Shown here piece by piece: positions 18,334 through 25,401 of a DNA stretch of 38,085 nucleotides. Source of the stretch: Sporolactobacillus inulinus (lineage in GTDB: Bacteria > Bacillota > Bacilli > Bacillales > Sporolactobacillaceae); contig NZ_BJMS01000028.1 in assembly GCF_006539285.1 (NCBI RefSeq), positions 1-38,085 on the forward strand, read 5' to 3'. A program made the position numbers and the translations under genes. The notes under the pieces were generated by a model. That model worked only from the letters and a program-made list of their open reading frames with translations, ran no database searches and was not told the DNA's origin. The first letter of the stretch is position 1; every line of letters begins with the position of its first letter.

Positions 18334-18644
18334 AAAACGTCCCCCGCAACATGATTCTACATGCTGCGAGGGACGTTGATATTCGCGGTGCCACCCTCAT
18401 TTACTGTTGAAACAATTCTGCTTCAGCAGCCTTCATTACTTCATTAACGACCTGAGGCCGAATGTGCATACTAATTGATTCTCATGGTTCAGCGTGAATC
18501 AATGTTCCGCTCATTTGCTTCGGAGTGCTCAAGCGATTGTTGTGCGTACCGGTTTCCAGCCTTGCACCGGCTCTCTGCAACGCGCGGGCAAACGCTTGTT
18601 GTCTCCATCATCGCAAGTTCTTATTAAATTGTTTGCTTGATTGT
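18334..18644 (-). promoter_or_regulatory. T-box leader, serine-type (AGC specifier), serine operon
   Basis: On the minus strand the leader has the T-box core GGTGGCACCGCG (18384-18395) that pairs with uncharged tRNA. A Stem I follows the usual plan: GGAG/CTCC base, CAAGCG/CGCTTG above, AG-bulge segment CAGAGAGCCGG and the GAAACCGGTACGC return arm. The internal loop on the 3' side reads GAGCACTCC, giving specifier AGC (Ser) at 18527-18529 followed by A. The terminator is a 17-bp hairpin (ACGTCCCTCGCAGCATG arm, 18337-18376) ending in TTTTT. Low charged tRNA-Ser should allow read-through into the aminotransferase and serA. Confidence 0.85.
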
Positions 18645-18650
18645 GTCTAA

Positions 18651-18679
18651 ATTGTAACTTCTATCTGACAATTTGTAAA
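18651..18679 (-). promoter_or_regulatory. promoter of the T-box/serine operon
   Basis: On the minus strand TTTACA (18674-18679) and TACAAT (18651-18656) are separated by exactly 17 bases. Transcription would begin near 18644, just ahead of the T-box leader and after the stop of the upstream hisC-like gene. Confidence 0.7.
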
Positions 18680-18708
18680 GAAAAATCGTTTAATTCTTTC
18701 TGGAAAAA

Positions 18709-19806
18709 TTATTCCTTCTTGCTGCTGACCAGTGCCGATGTCCCGTCAATAGCCGATTCAAGCCGTTTCAAAAAGTGTTTCATGTCTTCCATTTTTCCCA
18801 GAGTCACACGCACACCATCTTCAAAAGGATTAATCAGAAAGCCGTTCTGCTTGCAAATCAACGCAATTTGCTTTGGTTCATTGACGCGAATGAAGATGAA
18901 GTTGGCTTGAGATTCATCGTAACGAATCCCTTTTTTCTTAAGAAAGGCGGTGGTCATGGCCATGACTTCCTGGTTTTTACGTAAGCAGTTTTCCTTGAAC
19001 GAATCATCTTTGAGCGCAGTCAGTGCGGCCACTTGGCTTAATCTTGGATTGTTAAAAGGAGGACGTACTTTGTCTAGTTCATTAATCACAGTCAAGCTGC
19101 CGATTGCGTAACCGATTCGAAACGATGCCAGACCATAAGCCTTAGAAAAGGTTCTAAGAACGAGTACATTTTCATAGTCATTCAAATAGTCCAGTCCGTT
19201 AGGAAAATCCTCTGCTGTGACAAAGTCGATATAGGCTTCATCCAGAACGACCAGGACATTGCTTGGAACGGAGTCGATGAATTGATCAAGTTCCTTTTTC
19301 GTTAGATAAGTGCCTGTCGGGTTATTCGGATTACAGATCCAGACGACTTTCGTCGTTTCATCGATTGCCTGAAGCATCGCCTTCCAATCGTGTTTTCCGT
19401 CTGGTCGGCAAGGGACTTTGCGCGTATCTGCTCCTTCAATTTGTGCATGACAATAGTATTCATAGAACGTCGGCCAAGCCATAACGATACTATTTCCAGG
19501 TTCAAGAAAAGCTCTGCTGATTAAAACGATAATTTCATCGAGACCGGTTCCGAAAAGAAATTGTTGCGGGGCCGGGCCAAGTCGCCGAGAAAGTTCCAGC
19601 CTAAGGTCTAGATCCTGACAATCCGGATAGAGTTCTGGAAGCAATGCGTCCATGGTAATCGCCTTGCGCACATTTGGGGAAGCCCCATAGACATTTTCAT
19701 TGGAATCGAGTTTAACGACGCGAGATAAGCCGTACATTTTCTTTATTTCTTCAACAGACGGCCCAGGATTATAGGCACGGAGATTTTGAAGAGACTTTTT
19801 AAACAT
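18709..19806 (-). CDS. hisC: histidinol-phosphate / aromatic aminotransferase family protein
   Basis: This 365-residue class I/II PLP enzyme has the HisC pattern: LDSNENVYGASPNVR, FGTGLDEII, NPNNPTGTYL, VVLDEAYIDF, and the PLP Lys in RTFSKAYGLASFRIGY. HisC converts imidazole-acetol phosphate to histidinol phosphate, and paralogues act on aromatic 2-oxoacids. No his genes lie here, so an aromatic or other role is quite possible. A GTG at 19815 begins the longest ORF, but GGAG 8 bases before ATG 19806 supports that start. It is divergent from the RpiR gene. Confidence 0.85.
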   Translation of the reverse strand: MFKKSLQNLRAYNPGPSVEEIKKMYGLSRVVKLDSNENVYGASPNVRKAITMDALLPELYPDCQDLDLRLELSRRLGPAPQQFLFGTGLDEIIVLISRAFLEPGNSIVMAWPTFYEYYCHAQIEGADTRKVPCRPDGKHDWKAMLQAIDETTKVVWICNPNNPTGTYLTKKELDQFIDSVPSNVLVVLDEAYIDFVTAEDFPNGLDYLNDYENVLVLRTFSKAYGLASFRIGYAIGSLTVINELDKVRPPFNNPRLSQVAALTALKDDSFKENCLRKNQEVMAMTTAFLKKKGIRYDESQANFIFIRVNEPKQIALICKQNGFLINPFEDGVRVTLGKMEDMKHFLKRLESAIDGTSALVSSKKE

Positions 19807-20146
19807 AATGATCACTCCACCCCTCGTTCAGTTCTAGTTTCTCTCATTTTGTCAAACCTGGCATTAGTTTTTTTGTGCCGCTCTGCACTTTGCTCCCAGC
19901 AATTCGCTAGGATGCACGCACTTCGCCAGTCTTCATCATTTAAACATGGAACAGGTGAATTTGTAAAGAAGGCGTGACAATGGCTGACATGACGCTTGTG
20001 TAGAACGAGAAAAAGCTGCACGGAAAGAACGACCGAAGACGAAAAAGAATACGAAAAACAAAAAAATGAAAGCGTTTCACGGAAATTTATTTTCAAATGA
20101 AAGCGTTTGATGTACAATGGATTTATAGTATAGGGAGGGATAAAAC
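19807..20146. promoter_or_regulatory. divergent control region, hisC-like / RpiR regulator
   Basis: For the minus strand, TTTACA (19962-19967) and TTTAAA (19939-19944) are 17 bases apart, a possible promoter of the hisC-like gene. For the plus strand, TTTCAA (20091-20096) and TACAAT (20113-20118) are 16 apart, ahead of the RpiR gene. Palindrome boxes at 20067-20079 and 20098-20110 are listed separately. A minus-strand reading frame across this region is judged spurious. Confidence 0.5.
20067..20110 (+). promoter_or_regulatory. paired operator-like palindromes ahead of the RpiR gene
   Basis: TGAAAGCGTTTCA (20067-20079, perfect apart from its centre) and TGAAAGCGTTTGA (20098-20110, one change) are 31 bases apart, start to start, about three helical turns. 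The second box fills the spacer between the probable -35 TTTCAA and -10 TACAAT. This layout suits repression, most simply autorepression by the RpiR protein. The boxes resemble catabolite (cre) sites but are one base short. Confidence 0.55.
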
Positions 20147-20989
20147 ATGACGGAGAGTCAATGTATCGTACGTATTCAGTCCGCCTATCCACATCTGAGT
20201 GAAAAGGAACGAAGAATTGCCGACTATATATTAAATCATCCAAAAGAAACGATTCACAGCAGCATTAACCAAGTATCGGCACGAATTAAGGTTGCGGATG
20301 CAGCCGTTTTTCGCTTTTGCCGACGTCTCGACTTTAAGGGCTTTCAGGAAATGAAAATCGTGCTTGCCTCGGACATTGCCCGCAGTCAACGTTTCGATGA
20401 AACAATTAAGAGTGAGTCGAATGATGAAATGATGAAACTCGCCGAGCAAGTCTTTCAAGACAACATCCGTACCTTGGAAAATACGTATCAGATTTTGAAC
20501 CGTACGGATTTTAAAAAGGCCGTTCGCATCTTGACCCATTCAAATCGTGTTGCCTTGTTTGGCAGCAGCGGTTCCGCACTTATTGCTCAAGAAGCGCATC
20601 GTAAATTTGTTCGTGCCGGTGTGATGACGTCTGCGCCAAATGACGGAGAATTTCAGATGTTGTCTGCCGCACAACTATCCAATCTAGATGCTGCCGTATT
20701 CATCTCCTATTCAGCAATGGATAAGCATTTGGTTCAAGTAGCAAAAATGGTGAAACAAAAGAAATGTCCGGCGATCGGCATTACCGGATTCATGAAATCC
20801 GCACTGGGCGAATTAATGGATGTTTCGCTTCATACAGTTGCTGTACCGACTGACTTTCGCTCAGAGTCTTATGTTGCCCGCGCAGCACAAATGACGCTCA
20901 TCGACGCGCTGTTTGTGAGTGTGATGAATCAGCGAAAAGAAGCACAGTTGAGCGACGACGCGCACAGCAGCATGCTTTTACAGGGATGA
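20147..20989 (+). CDS. MurR/RpiR family transcriptional regulator
   Basis: This 280-residue regulator has an N-terminal helix-turn-helix (about residues 1-80: SEKERRIADYILNHP, VADAAVFRFCRRLDFKGFQEMK) and a C-terminal SIS sugar-phosphate binding domain (about 125-250: RVALFGSSGSALIAQEAHRK, AAVFISYSAMDKHLVQVA, AIGITGF, ESYVARAAQMTLIDALFV). The domain senses phosphorylated sugars in relatives. No sugar transport or catabolic gene lies next to it, so its targets are probably elsewhere. ATG follows AGGGAGGGA. Two palindromes in its promoter suggest self-control. Confidence 0.88.
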   Translation: MTESQCIVRIQSAYPHLSEKERRIADYILNHPKETIHSSINQVSARIKVADAAVFRFCRRLDFKGFQEMKIVLASDIARSQRFDETIKSESNDEMMKLAEQVFQDNIRTLENTYQILNRTDFKKAVRILTHSNRVALFGSSGSALIAQEAHRKFVRAGVMTSAPNDGEFQMLSAAQLSNLDAAVFISYSAMDKHLVQVAKMVKQKKCPAIGITGFMKSALGELMDVSLHTVAVPTDFRSESYVARAAQMTLIDALFVSVMNQRKEAQLSDDAHSSMLLQG

Positions 20990-21016
20990 GTTTGGGAAAT
21001 AATGAAAACGATTTCG

Positions 21017-21109
21017 TCAGTGCGAGCCTAAGATTAGATAAACAATATACAATCCAATTAAGATCAACGCAAAGAAGAAGATAAACGACCATCCAATGCG
21101 TACTTTCAT
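21017..21109 (-). CDS. 30-residue single-span membrane peptide
   Basis: This small ORF follows thrB on the minus strand. It begins MKVRIGWSFIFFFALILIGL and ends YLILGSH, a short basic N-terminus then one long hydrophobic helix. The ribosome site AAGGAGG stands 7 bases before the ATG, as good as any in the window. That site is the 3' arm of a 14-bp hairpin followed by seven T, which is also the thr operon terminator. I do not recognise the peptide. The peptide character and site favour a real gene, but chance cannot be excluded. Confidence 0.55.
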   Translation of the reverse strand: MKVRIGWSFIFFFALILIGLYIVYLILGSH

Positions 21110-21154
21110 AAAAAAACCTCCTTATTGCCTTTAGTTTGGACAATAAGGAGGTTT
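21110..21154 (-). terminator. hom-thrC-thrB terminator that also holds a ribosome site
   Basis: On the minus strand AAACCTCCTTATTG pairs perfectly with CAATAAGGAGGTTT across a 13-base loop, and the T run goes to seven before ATG 21109. The 3' arm contains AAGGAGG for the small ORF, and the 5' arm contains its anti-Shine-Dalgarno. It is 26 bases after the thrB stop. On the plus strand it could weakly terminate the RpiR transcript. Confidence 0.8.
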
Positions 21155-21179
21155 CTATTTAGTAAAGATGCTTGGCTGA

Positions 21180-22088
21180 TTATTTTTCTGCTGGAATTGT
21201 AATACGTACACCGTCATTTACGGGCCTTAGTACCGTGCATTCATAATCAGCGAATGCATCGCGCAGCAGGTTGCATAATGTACTGCTCATACTGCGTTCG
21301 GTGAGCGACATTACTGTAGGCCCTGCGCCGCTTAAAAAGGTTCCATAGGCGCCGTTTGCATGAGCAAGACGTACGATTTTATCCATACATGGGATTAAAT
21401 TTGCGCGATAAGGTTGATGAAATTTATCGCTCTCCATCATCTGTCCTGCTTTTTTCCCATCTCCGCTGAGCAGTGCAGCAACCAGAACATTGCCGACACT
21501 GCTCGCTTCAACGGCCTGCTTGAAGGACAGAGATCGAGGGAGGGCTTTGCGCGCATCGCTCGTTTTTAGCTCGAAATTTGGAATGACCGTGACAAAATCG
21601 TAATCCGGTGCGGGTAAACACATACTGGTTACCTTCGTTTGAGACTGAGATGAAATCACAAGCCCACCATACAACGAAGCAGAAACGTTATCGGGATGAC
21701 CTTCCGCACGACAAGCAATCCATAATTTCTCATCAATAGAAAGTTTGAGATCAAGCAAAAAGTCGGCAAGCTCAATACCTGCGATAATTGCCGAACCGCT
21801 GCTGCCCAGCCCGCGAGAGAGCGGAATTTCATTTCGTACGTTCACAGAATAGGCAGGAAGTGTTCTCCCATACTCGTCGGCAATTTTCTTTGCGGTAACG
21901 TAAATTAAGTTACTTTCCAGAGCAGGGCGGAACTTGGGCTGATCGAGATAGTGAAACGACCAATTCTCCGATTTATCCGCTTCCAGAAGCAGATAGCGGT
22001 TTACAGCCATACCGATTGAATCGAACCCGGGACCAAGATTCGCCGTACTCCCGGGTACTTTAATCTGAAAGGTTGAAGGCTTGCTCAT
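21180..22088 (-). CDS. thrB: homoserine kinase ThrB
   Basis: This GHMP kinase phosphorylates homoserine with ATP, the step before ThrC. It has 302 residues. Motif 1 is [20 protein letters not shown] near the N-terminus, the ATP loop is [13 protein letters not shown] near 90, and [16 protein letters not shown] near 265 is motif 3. Its ATG overlaps the thrC stop by ATGA, so it is translationally coupled. It is the last gene of hom-thrC-thrB, the usual Bacillus order. Confidence 0.95.
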   Translation of the reverse strand: MSKPSTFQIKVPGSTANLGPGFDSIGMAVNRYLLLEADKSENWSFHYLDQPKFRPALESNLIYVTAKKIADEYGRTLPAYSVNVRNEIPLSRGLGSSGSAIIAGIELADFLLDLKLSIDEKLWIACRAEGHPDNVSASLYGGLVISSQSQTKVTSMCLPAPDYDFVTVIPNFELKTSDARKALPRSLSFKQAVEASSVGNVLVAALLSGDGKKAGQMMESDKFHQPYRANLIPCMDKIVRLAHANGAYGTFLSGAGPTVMSLTERSMSSTLCNLLRDAFADYECTVLRPVNDGVRITIPAEK

Positions 22089-23143
22089 TGTGACACCTGC
22101 TGTAGATGGTCGACAACAGCAGAAGGGTCAGCGCCGATAATTGTTGGTTCGATGGTCAACGTATCCATAGCAGTTGCCGGATCTTTTAATCCGTTACCTG
22201 TCAAGATACAGACAATTTTCGAACCTTTTTTAATTTTGCCAGCTTCAACATGCTTGATCAGACCGGCAATGGATGCGCAGGATGCGGGTTCTGCAAAAAC
22301 GCCCTCAGTCCGTGCGATTAATTTATACGCAGCAATGATCTCATCGTCAGTGACCGAATCAATTTCTCCTCCGGATTCCTGCTCGGCTGCTACGGCTAAT
22401 TTCCAGCTTGCCGGGTTACCGATTCGAATTGCAGTCGCAACCGTTTCCGGATGCTCGATCACTTTATTTTTCACGATTGCGGCCGATCCTTCAGCTTCAA
22501 ATCCGTGAATTTCCGGAGCTTCGATCTGCTTCGCATCGCGCAATTCTTTAAATCCTTTCCAGTAGGCGGAAATATTTCCTGCGTTACCGACCGGGATGCA
22601 AAGAACATCCGGTGCTTCGCCCAATTGGTCAACTATTTCATACGCACCGGTTTTCTGTCCTTCAAGACGGAACGGGTTGATTGAATTGACGATCGCTAAT
22701 TCGGAATGCTTTCCGGTGTAGCGGACAATATCAAGGGCTTGGTCAAAGTTTCCGTTCACTTCGAATATTTTCGCACCGTACATCACGGATTGTGCTAATT
22801 TTCCGAGTGCAATTTTCCCTTTTGGTATGACAATAATGCAGTTCATACCTGCGCGCGCGCTGTAAGCGGCCGCGGATGCCGAAGTATTTCCGGTGGATGC
22901 GCAGATGACCCCGGTGCTTCCGTTTTCTTTCGCTTTTGCGACAGCAAGAAACATGCCGCGATCCTTGAAACTGCCTGTCGGGTTAAGTCCCTCAAATTTT
23001 CCGTAAATCTCGCATCCTAATTTCTTTGATAGTTTCTCGAGCGGTATGAGCGGTGTGTTTCCTTCGAGCAGCGTCAAACGAGGCGTTTTGTCTGTAACCG
23101 GCAAAACGTCCTTATATTTTTCCATTAATCCTTTCCAAGCCAT
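22085..23143 (-). CDS. thrC: threonine synthase ThrC
   Basis: This PLP enzyme turns O-phosphohomoserine into threonine. It has 352 residues, the short Bacillus type. The PLP Lys is in [11 protein letters not shown] near residue 59, with [30 protein letters not shown] and [10 protein letters not shown] following. AAAGGGGC inside the last codons of hom serves as its ribosome site, with 5 bases between hom stop and thrC start. The stop overlaps the start of thrB. Confidence 0.95.
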   Translation of the reverse strand: MAWKGLMEKYKDVLPVTDKTPRLTLLEGNTPLIPLEKLSKKLGCEIYGKFEGLNPTGSFKDRGMFLAVAKAKENGSTGVICASTGNTSASAAAYSARAGMNCIIVIPKGKIALGKLAQSVMYGAKIFEVNGNFDQALDIVRYTGKHSELAIVNSINPFRLEGQKTGAYEIVDQLGEAPDVLCIPVGNAGNISAYWKGFKELRDAKQIEAPEIHGFEAEGSAAIVKNKVIEHPETVATAIRIGNPASWKLAVAAEQESGGEIDSVTDDEIIAAYKLIARTEGVFAEPASCASIAGLIKHVEAGKIKKGSKIVCILTGNGLKDPATAMDTLTIEPTIIGADPSAVVDHLQQVSQ

Positions 23144-23148
23144 GATTC

Positions 23149-24435
23149 TTAGCCCCTTTCAACACGGAAGTATTTGGCATTTACGACGACATCTAATTTT
23201 TTAAGCATCGCAAAGGAATTCTCGAAAAGCACTTTATTGGTGATGTGGGTGATGATCGCAACCTCAGCAACGTCGCTGCTCGGAATCGGCTCTTGATAGA
23301 GCTTGCCCAAGCTGATGCTCTGTTCACGAAAAAGATCGGTAAGTTTGGAAAATGAACCAGGTTCATCCTTCATATGCATGCGAATAAAGAATTGGCTTTC
23401 AACAAGACTGTCCTTGCGTGAGTGAAGCTCTTTCTTCGGAATAAAAATATGATTGCCGGTCACATTTAAAGCAATGTTGCGCGCAACTGAAATCAGATCA
23501 GAAACGACGGAAACAGCGGTCGGGCCTTCACCGGCACCGGCACCGTAGTACATCGTCTGCCCAAGCGCTTCACTGTGGACATAAATCGCGTTGTTTTCAT
23601 TTTCAACGGATGCAAGCGGATGAAGGTCCGGCAAGAGGGTCGGCTCGACGCGAATATCGATCGCACCATTGCTGACTTCGGATACACCGACAAGTTTAAT
23701 CGTGTAGCCCAGTTTTTTGGCAAATTGAATGTCCTCGCGTGTGACATCTGTAATTCCCTTAATGCTTACATCGGCCAGCTGGACCGGAATGGAATAGGCA
23801 AGGTGGCTGAGAATGACCATTTTTCGGGCGGCATCTAAACCTTCCACATCCGAAGTCGGATCAGATTCTGCGAAACCGAGCCGCTGCGCTGATGAGAGAG
23901 CTTTCTCATAGGACAATCCTTCCGAACTCATTTTGCTTAAAATGTAGTTTGTTGTTCCGTTGACGATACCAATCATTTTATTTATACGGTCGGAAGCCAG
24001 ACTGTCAGTCAATGTGCGGAGGATCGGGATGCCGCCCGCAACGCTTGCCTCGTAGTACAGGTCGCAGTGGTTCGTGCGTGCTTCGAGCAGCAGTTCTTCG
24101 CCGTAGGATGCCATCAGATCCTTGTTTGCAGTGATGACGTTTTTCTTATTTTTCAACGCACGAAGAATATAGCGGTATGCTTGGTCGATCCCGCCAATCA
24201 ATTCAATAATTACATTAATCTTAGGATTGTCAAGAATTTCATAGACATCTGTAGTGAGTTTACGGTTATCAATGAGTACTTTCCTCGCCCTGTTCTTATT
24301 GCGGACAAGTATTTTCTCTAATTGGATCTGGCAGCCTGTACGTTCTTCAAGCCGCTCTTTATCTTTGGTGAGCAGCCTGACCACGCCTGTACCGACGGTT
24401 CCGAATCCAAGCAAGCCTACGGACACCTTCTTCAA
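23149..24435 (-). CDS. hom: homoserine dehydrogenase Hom
   Basis: This NAD(P)-dependent enzyme reduces aspartate semialdehyde to homoserine, the branch point to threonine and methionine. It has 428 residues: nucleotide site [24 protein letters not shown], substrate region [30 protein letters not shown], and a C-terminal ACT domain from about 345 ([16 protein letters not shown]), the likely site of threonine feedback. The start is TTG with GAGGAG 9 bases upstream. It is the first gene of its operon. Confidence 0.95.
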   Translation of the reverse strand: MKKVSVGLLGFGTVGTGVVRLLTKDKERLEERTGCQIQLEKILVRNKNRARKVLIDNRKLTTDVYEILDNPKINVIIELIGGIDQAYRYILRALKNKKNVITANKDLMASYGEELLLEARTNHCDLYYEASVAGGIPILRTLTDSLASDRINKMIGIVNGTTNYILSKMSSEGLSYEKALSSAQRLGFAESDPTSDVEGLDAARKMVILSHLAYSIPVQLADVSIKGITDVTREDIQFAKKLGYTIKLVGVSEVSNGAIDIRVEPTLLPDLHPLASVENENNAIYVHSEALGQTMYYGAGAGEGPTAVSVVSDLISVARNIALNVTGNHIFIPKKELHSRKDSLVESQFFIRMHMKDEPGSFSKLTDLFREQSISLGKLYQEPIPSSDVAEVAIITHITNKVLFENSFAMLKKLDVVVNAKYFRVERG

Positions 24436-24566
24436 TTCTTATCACTCCTCAAATCATCACATCGTCTCACCAACTATGTGACGGCATCGCAACCCATGAA
24501 CAATTCATGAAACTGTCCGCACTTTTTTATTTTTCAGTTAATAAGAGACGACATTATGTAATTTGC

Positions 24567-24595
24567 ATTATAACCCGAAGCAAGCCTGACAACAA
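24567..24595 (-). promoter_or_regulatory. promoter of the hom-thrC-thrB operon
   Basis: On the minus strand TTGTTG (24590-24595) and TATAAT (24567-24572) are 17 bases apart. The leader to hom would be about 120 bases; I found no T-box or clear attenuator in it. Confidence 0.65.
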
Positions 24596-24689
24596 GACAG
24601 GATTCGCTGTCAAATGTGACTGAACGGTTAGGAAATAAGCAAATTTTTGTTCTCTTGAGAAAAAAGAGAGGGGGAGGGGAAGTAAGTTG

Positions 24690-24728
24690 ATGATGGGTAA
24701 GGGGAGTGTTTGCGATGGAGGAAAATGA
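24690..24728 (+). CDS. 12-codon micro-ORF, possible leader peptide
   Basis: ATGATG at 24690 opens a 12-residue frame (MMGKGSVCDGGK) with GGGGAGGGGA 9 bases upstream. Its stop overlaps the next small ORF as ATGA and its last codons supply GGAGG for that ORF. The architecture is that of coupled translation, but no strong promoter was seen and the purine-rich sequence could produce these sites by chance. Confidence 0.3.
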   Translation: MMGKGSVCDGGK

Positions 24729-24808
24729 TTTTAACAACATTTTGGCGAGAAGTCTCCCGCTTCAAGCTTTGCGAGAAGCTAAGCGGTAAGATGAATCGCT
24801 TTCTTTAG
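24725..24808 (+). CDS. 27-residue basic small ORF
   Basis: It starts at ATG 24725 with GGAGG 4 bases upstream and reads MILTTFWREVSRFKL then CEKLSGKMNRFL, basic and amphipathic. It lies in the gap between the hom promoter and the 3' end of the SWIM gene, on the opposite strand to both. I do not recognise it. Another frame here (ATG 24715, 24 residues, AAGGGGAG upstream) competes with it. Confidence 0.3.
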   Translation: MILTTFWREVSRFKLCEKLSGKMNRFL

Positions 24809-24812
24809 TGTC

Positions 24813-25400
24813 TCACTGCGGAGAAGAATGGCTCGTTTCTGTTGGCTGATGAGAAGTTTGCTGATCTCGGGTCATGACCTGACGAACCATCCTCTCAAGC
24901 TGGTTCTGCAATTCTGGTTGACTGGAAAGTTTCGTTGCATCCAGCCTTTGAACGCTTGGCGTAGCCTTTGAAGCGAGTCGTTTCATTTTCGACTCGAGCG
25001 CTTGGTAAGCAGGGCTGTCGCCTTGATCAACTGCCGTTTCAGATTCACTTATGGTTCCGGCTCGATCCATCCTCATGATCCAATAGAGCACAACTGCGGT
25101 GCTATGCGCGCAGAAGTGTGCCGCAGAGGCGCAGCTGCAGGTAACGGAAGCCGCATTAGGATTGGGCAGCTCTGCTGCTTCGCCTGCAGCGTTACTCCAT
25201 TTGATTTCAACTTGATAAAAGCTGTTGTGCAGATCTTCTACGCTTGCATGCAGACCATTCTGCGAGGCGTGATAATCCCAAACCCGGTGCCGATCATAAA
25301 GCATGATCCCCCGTTCGAATATATTTTGCGGAAGTGTTGCCGCAAAGTCGGAAAGCCAGTGCGCGAGTCTGGCATTGCGAAATGTAATGCGTCGAACCAT
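24813..25400 (-). CDS. ywqB: SWIM zinc-finger protein, YwqB-like
   Basis: This 195-residue protein carries a SWIM zinc finger CSCASAAHFCAH (CxC-x6-CxH) near residue 90, with the usual FERGIMLYDRHRVWDY block before it. The C-terminal 80 residues are polar and low in complexity (many Gln, Ser, Thr). SWIM proteins bind DNA or partner proteins. It directly follows the SNF2 helicase gene, as ywqB follows ywqA in Bacillus. A longer ORF starts at 25418, but AAGGAG inside the helicase gene's end lies 9 bases before ATG 25400. Confidence 0.85.
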   Translation of the reverse strand: MVRRITFRNARLAHWLSDFAATLPQNIFERGIMLYDRHRVWDYHASQNGLHASVEDLHNSFYQVEIKWSNAAGEAAELPNPNAASVTCSCASAAHFCAHSTAVVLYWIMRMDRAGTISESETAVDQGDSPAYQALESKMKRLASKATPSVQRLDATKLSSQPELQNQLERMVRQVMTRDQQTSHQPTETSHSSPQ

Positions 25401-25401
25401 A

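Noticed and set aside
20067-20110. Catabolite-repression (cre) sites
   Set aside because: Both boxes are 13 bases with a three-base centre, one short of the 14-base cre pattern, so a regulator-specific motif is preferred; CcpA binding is not excluded.
19812-20243. 143-codon minus-strand ORF across the RpiR promoter
   Set aside because: Its composition (Phe-, Ser- and Arg-rich) is that of an antisense frame; it overlaps two divergent genes and has no ribosome site.
24436-24560. T-box or attenuator for hom
   Set aside because: No T-box core, specifier stem or terminator hairpin is present in the leader; only a normal promoter and ribosome site were found.
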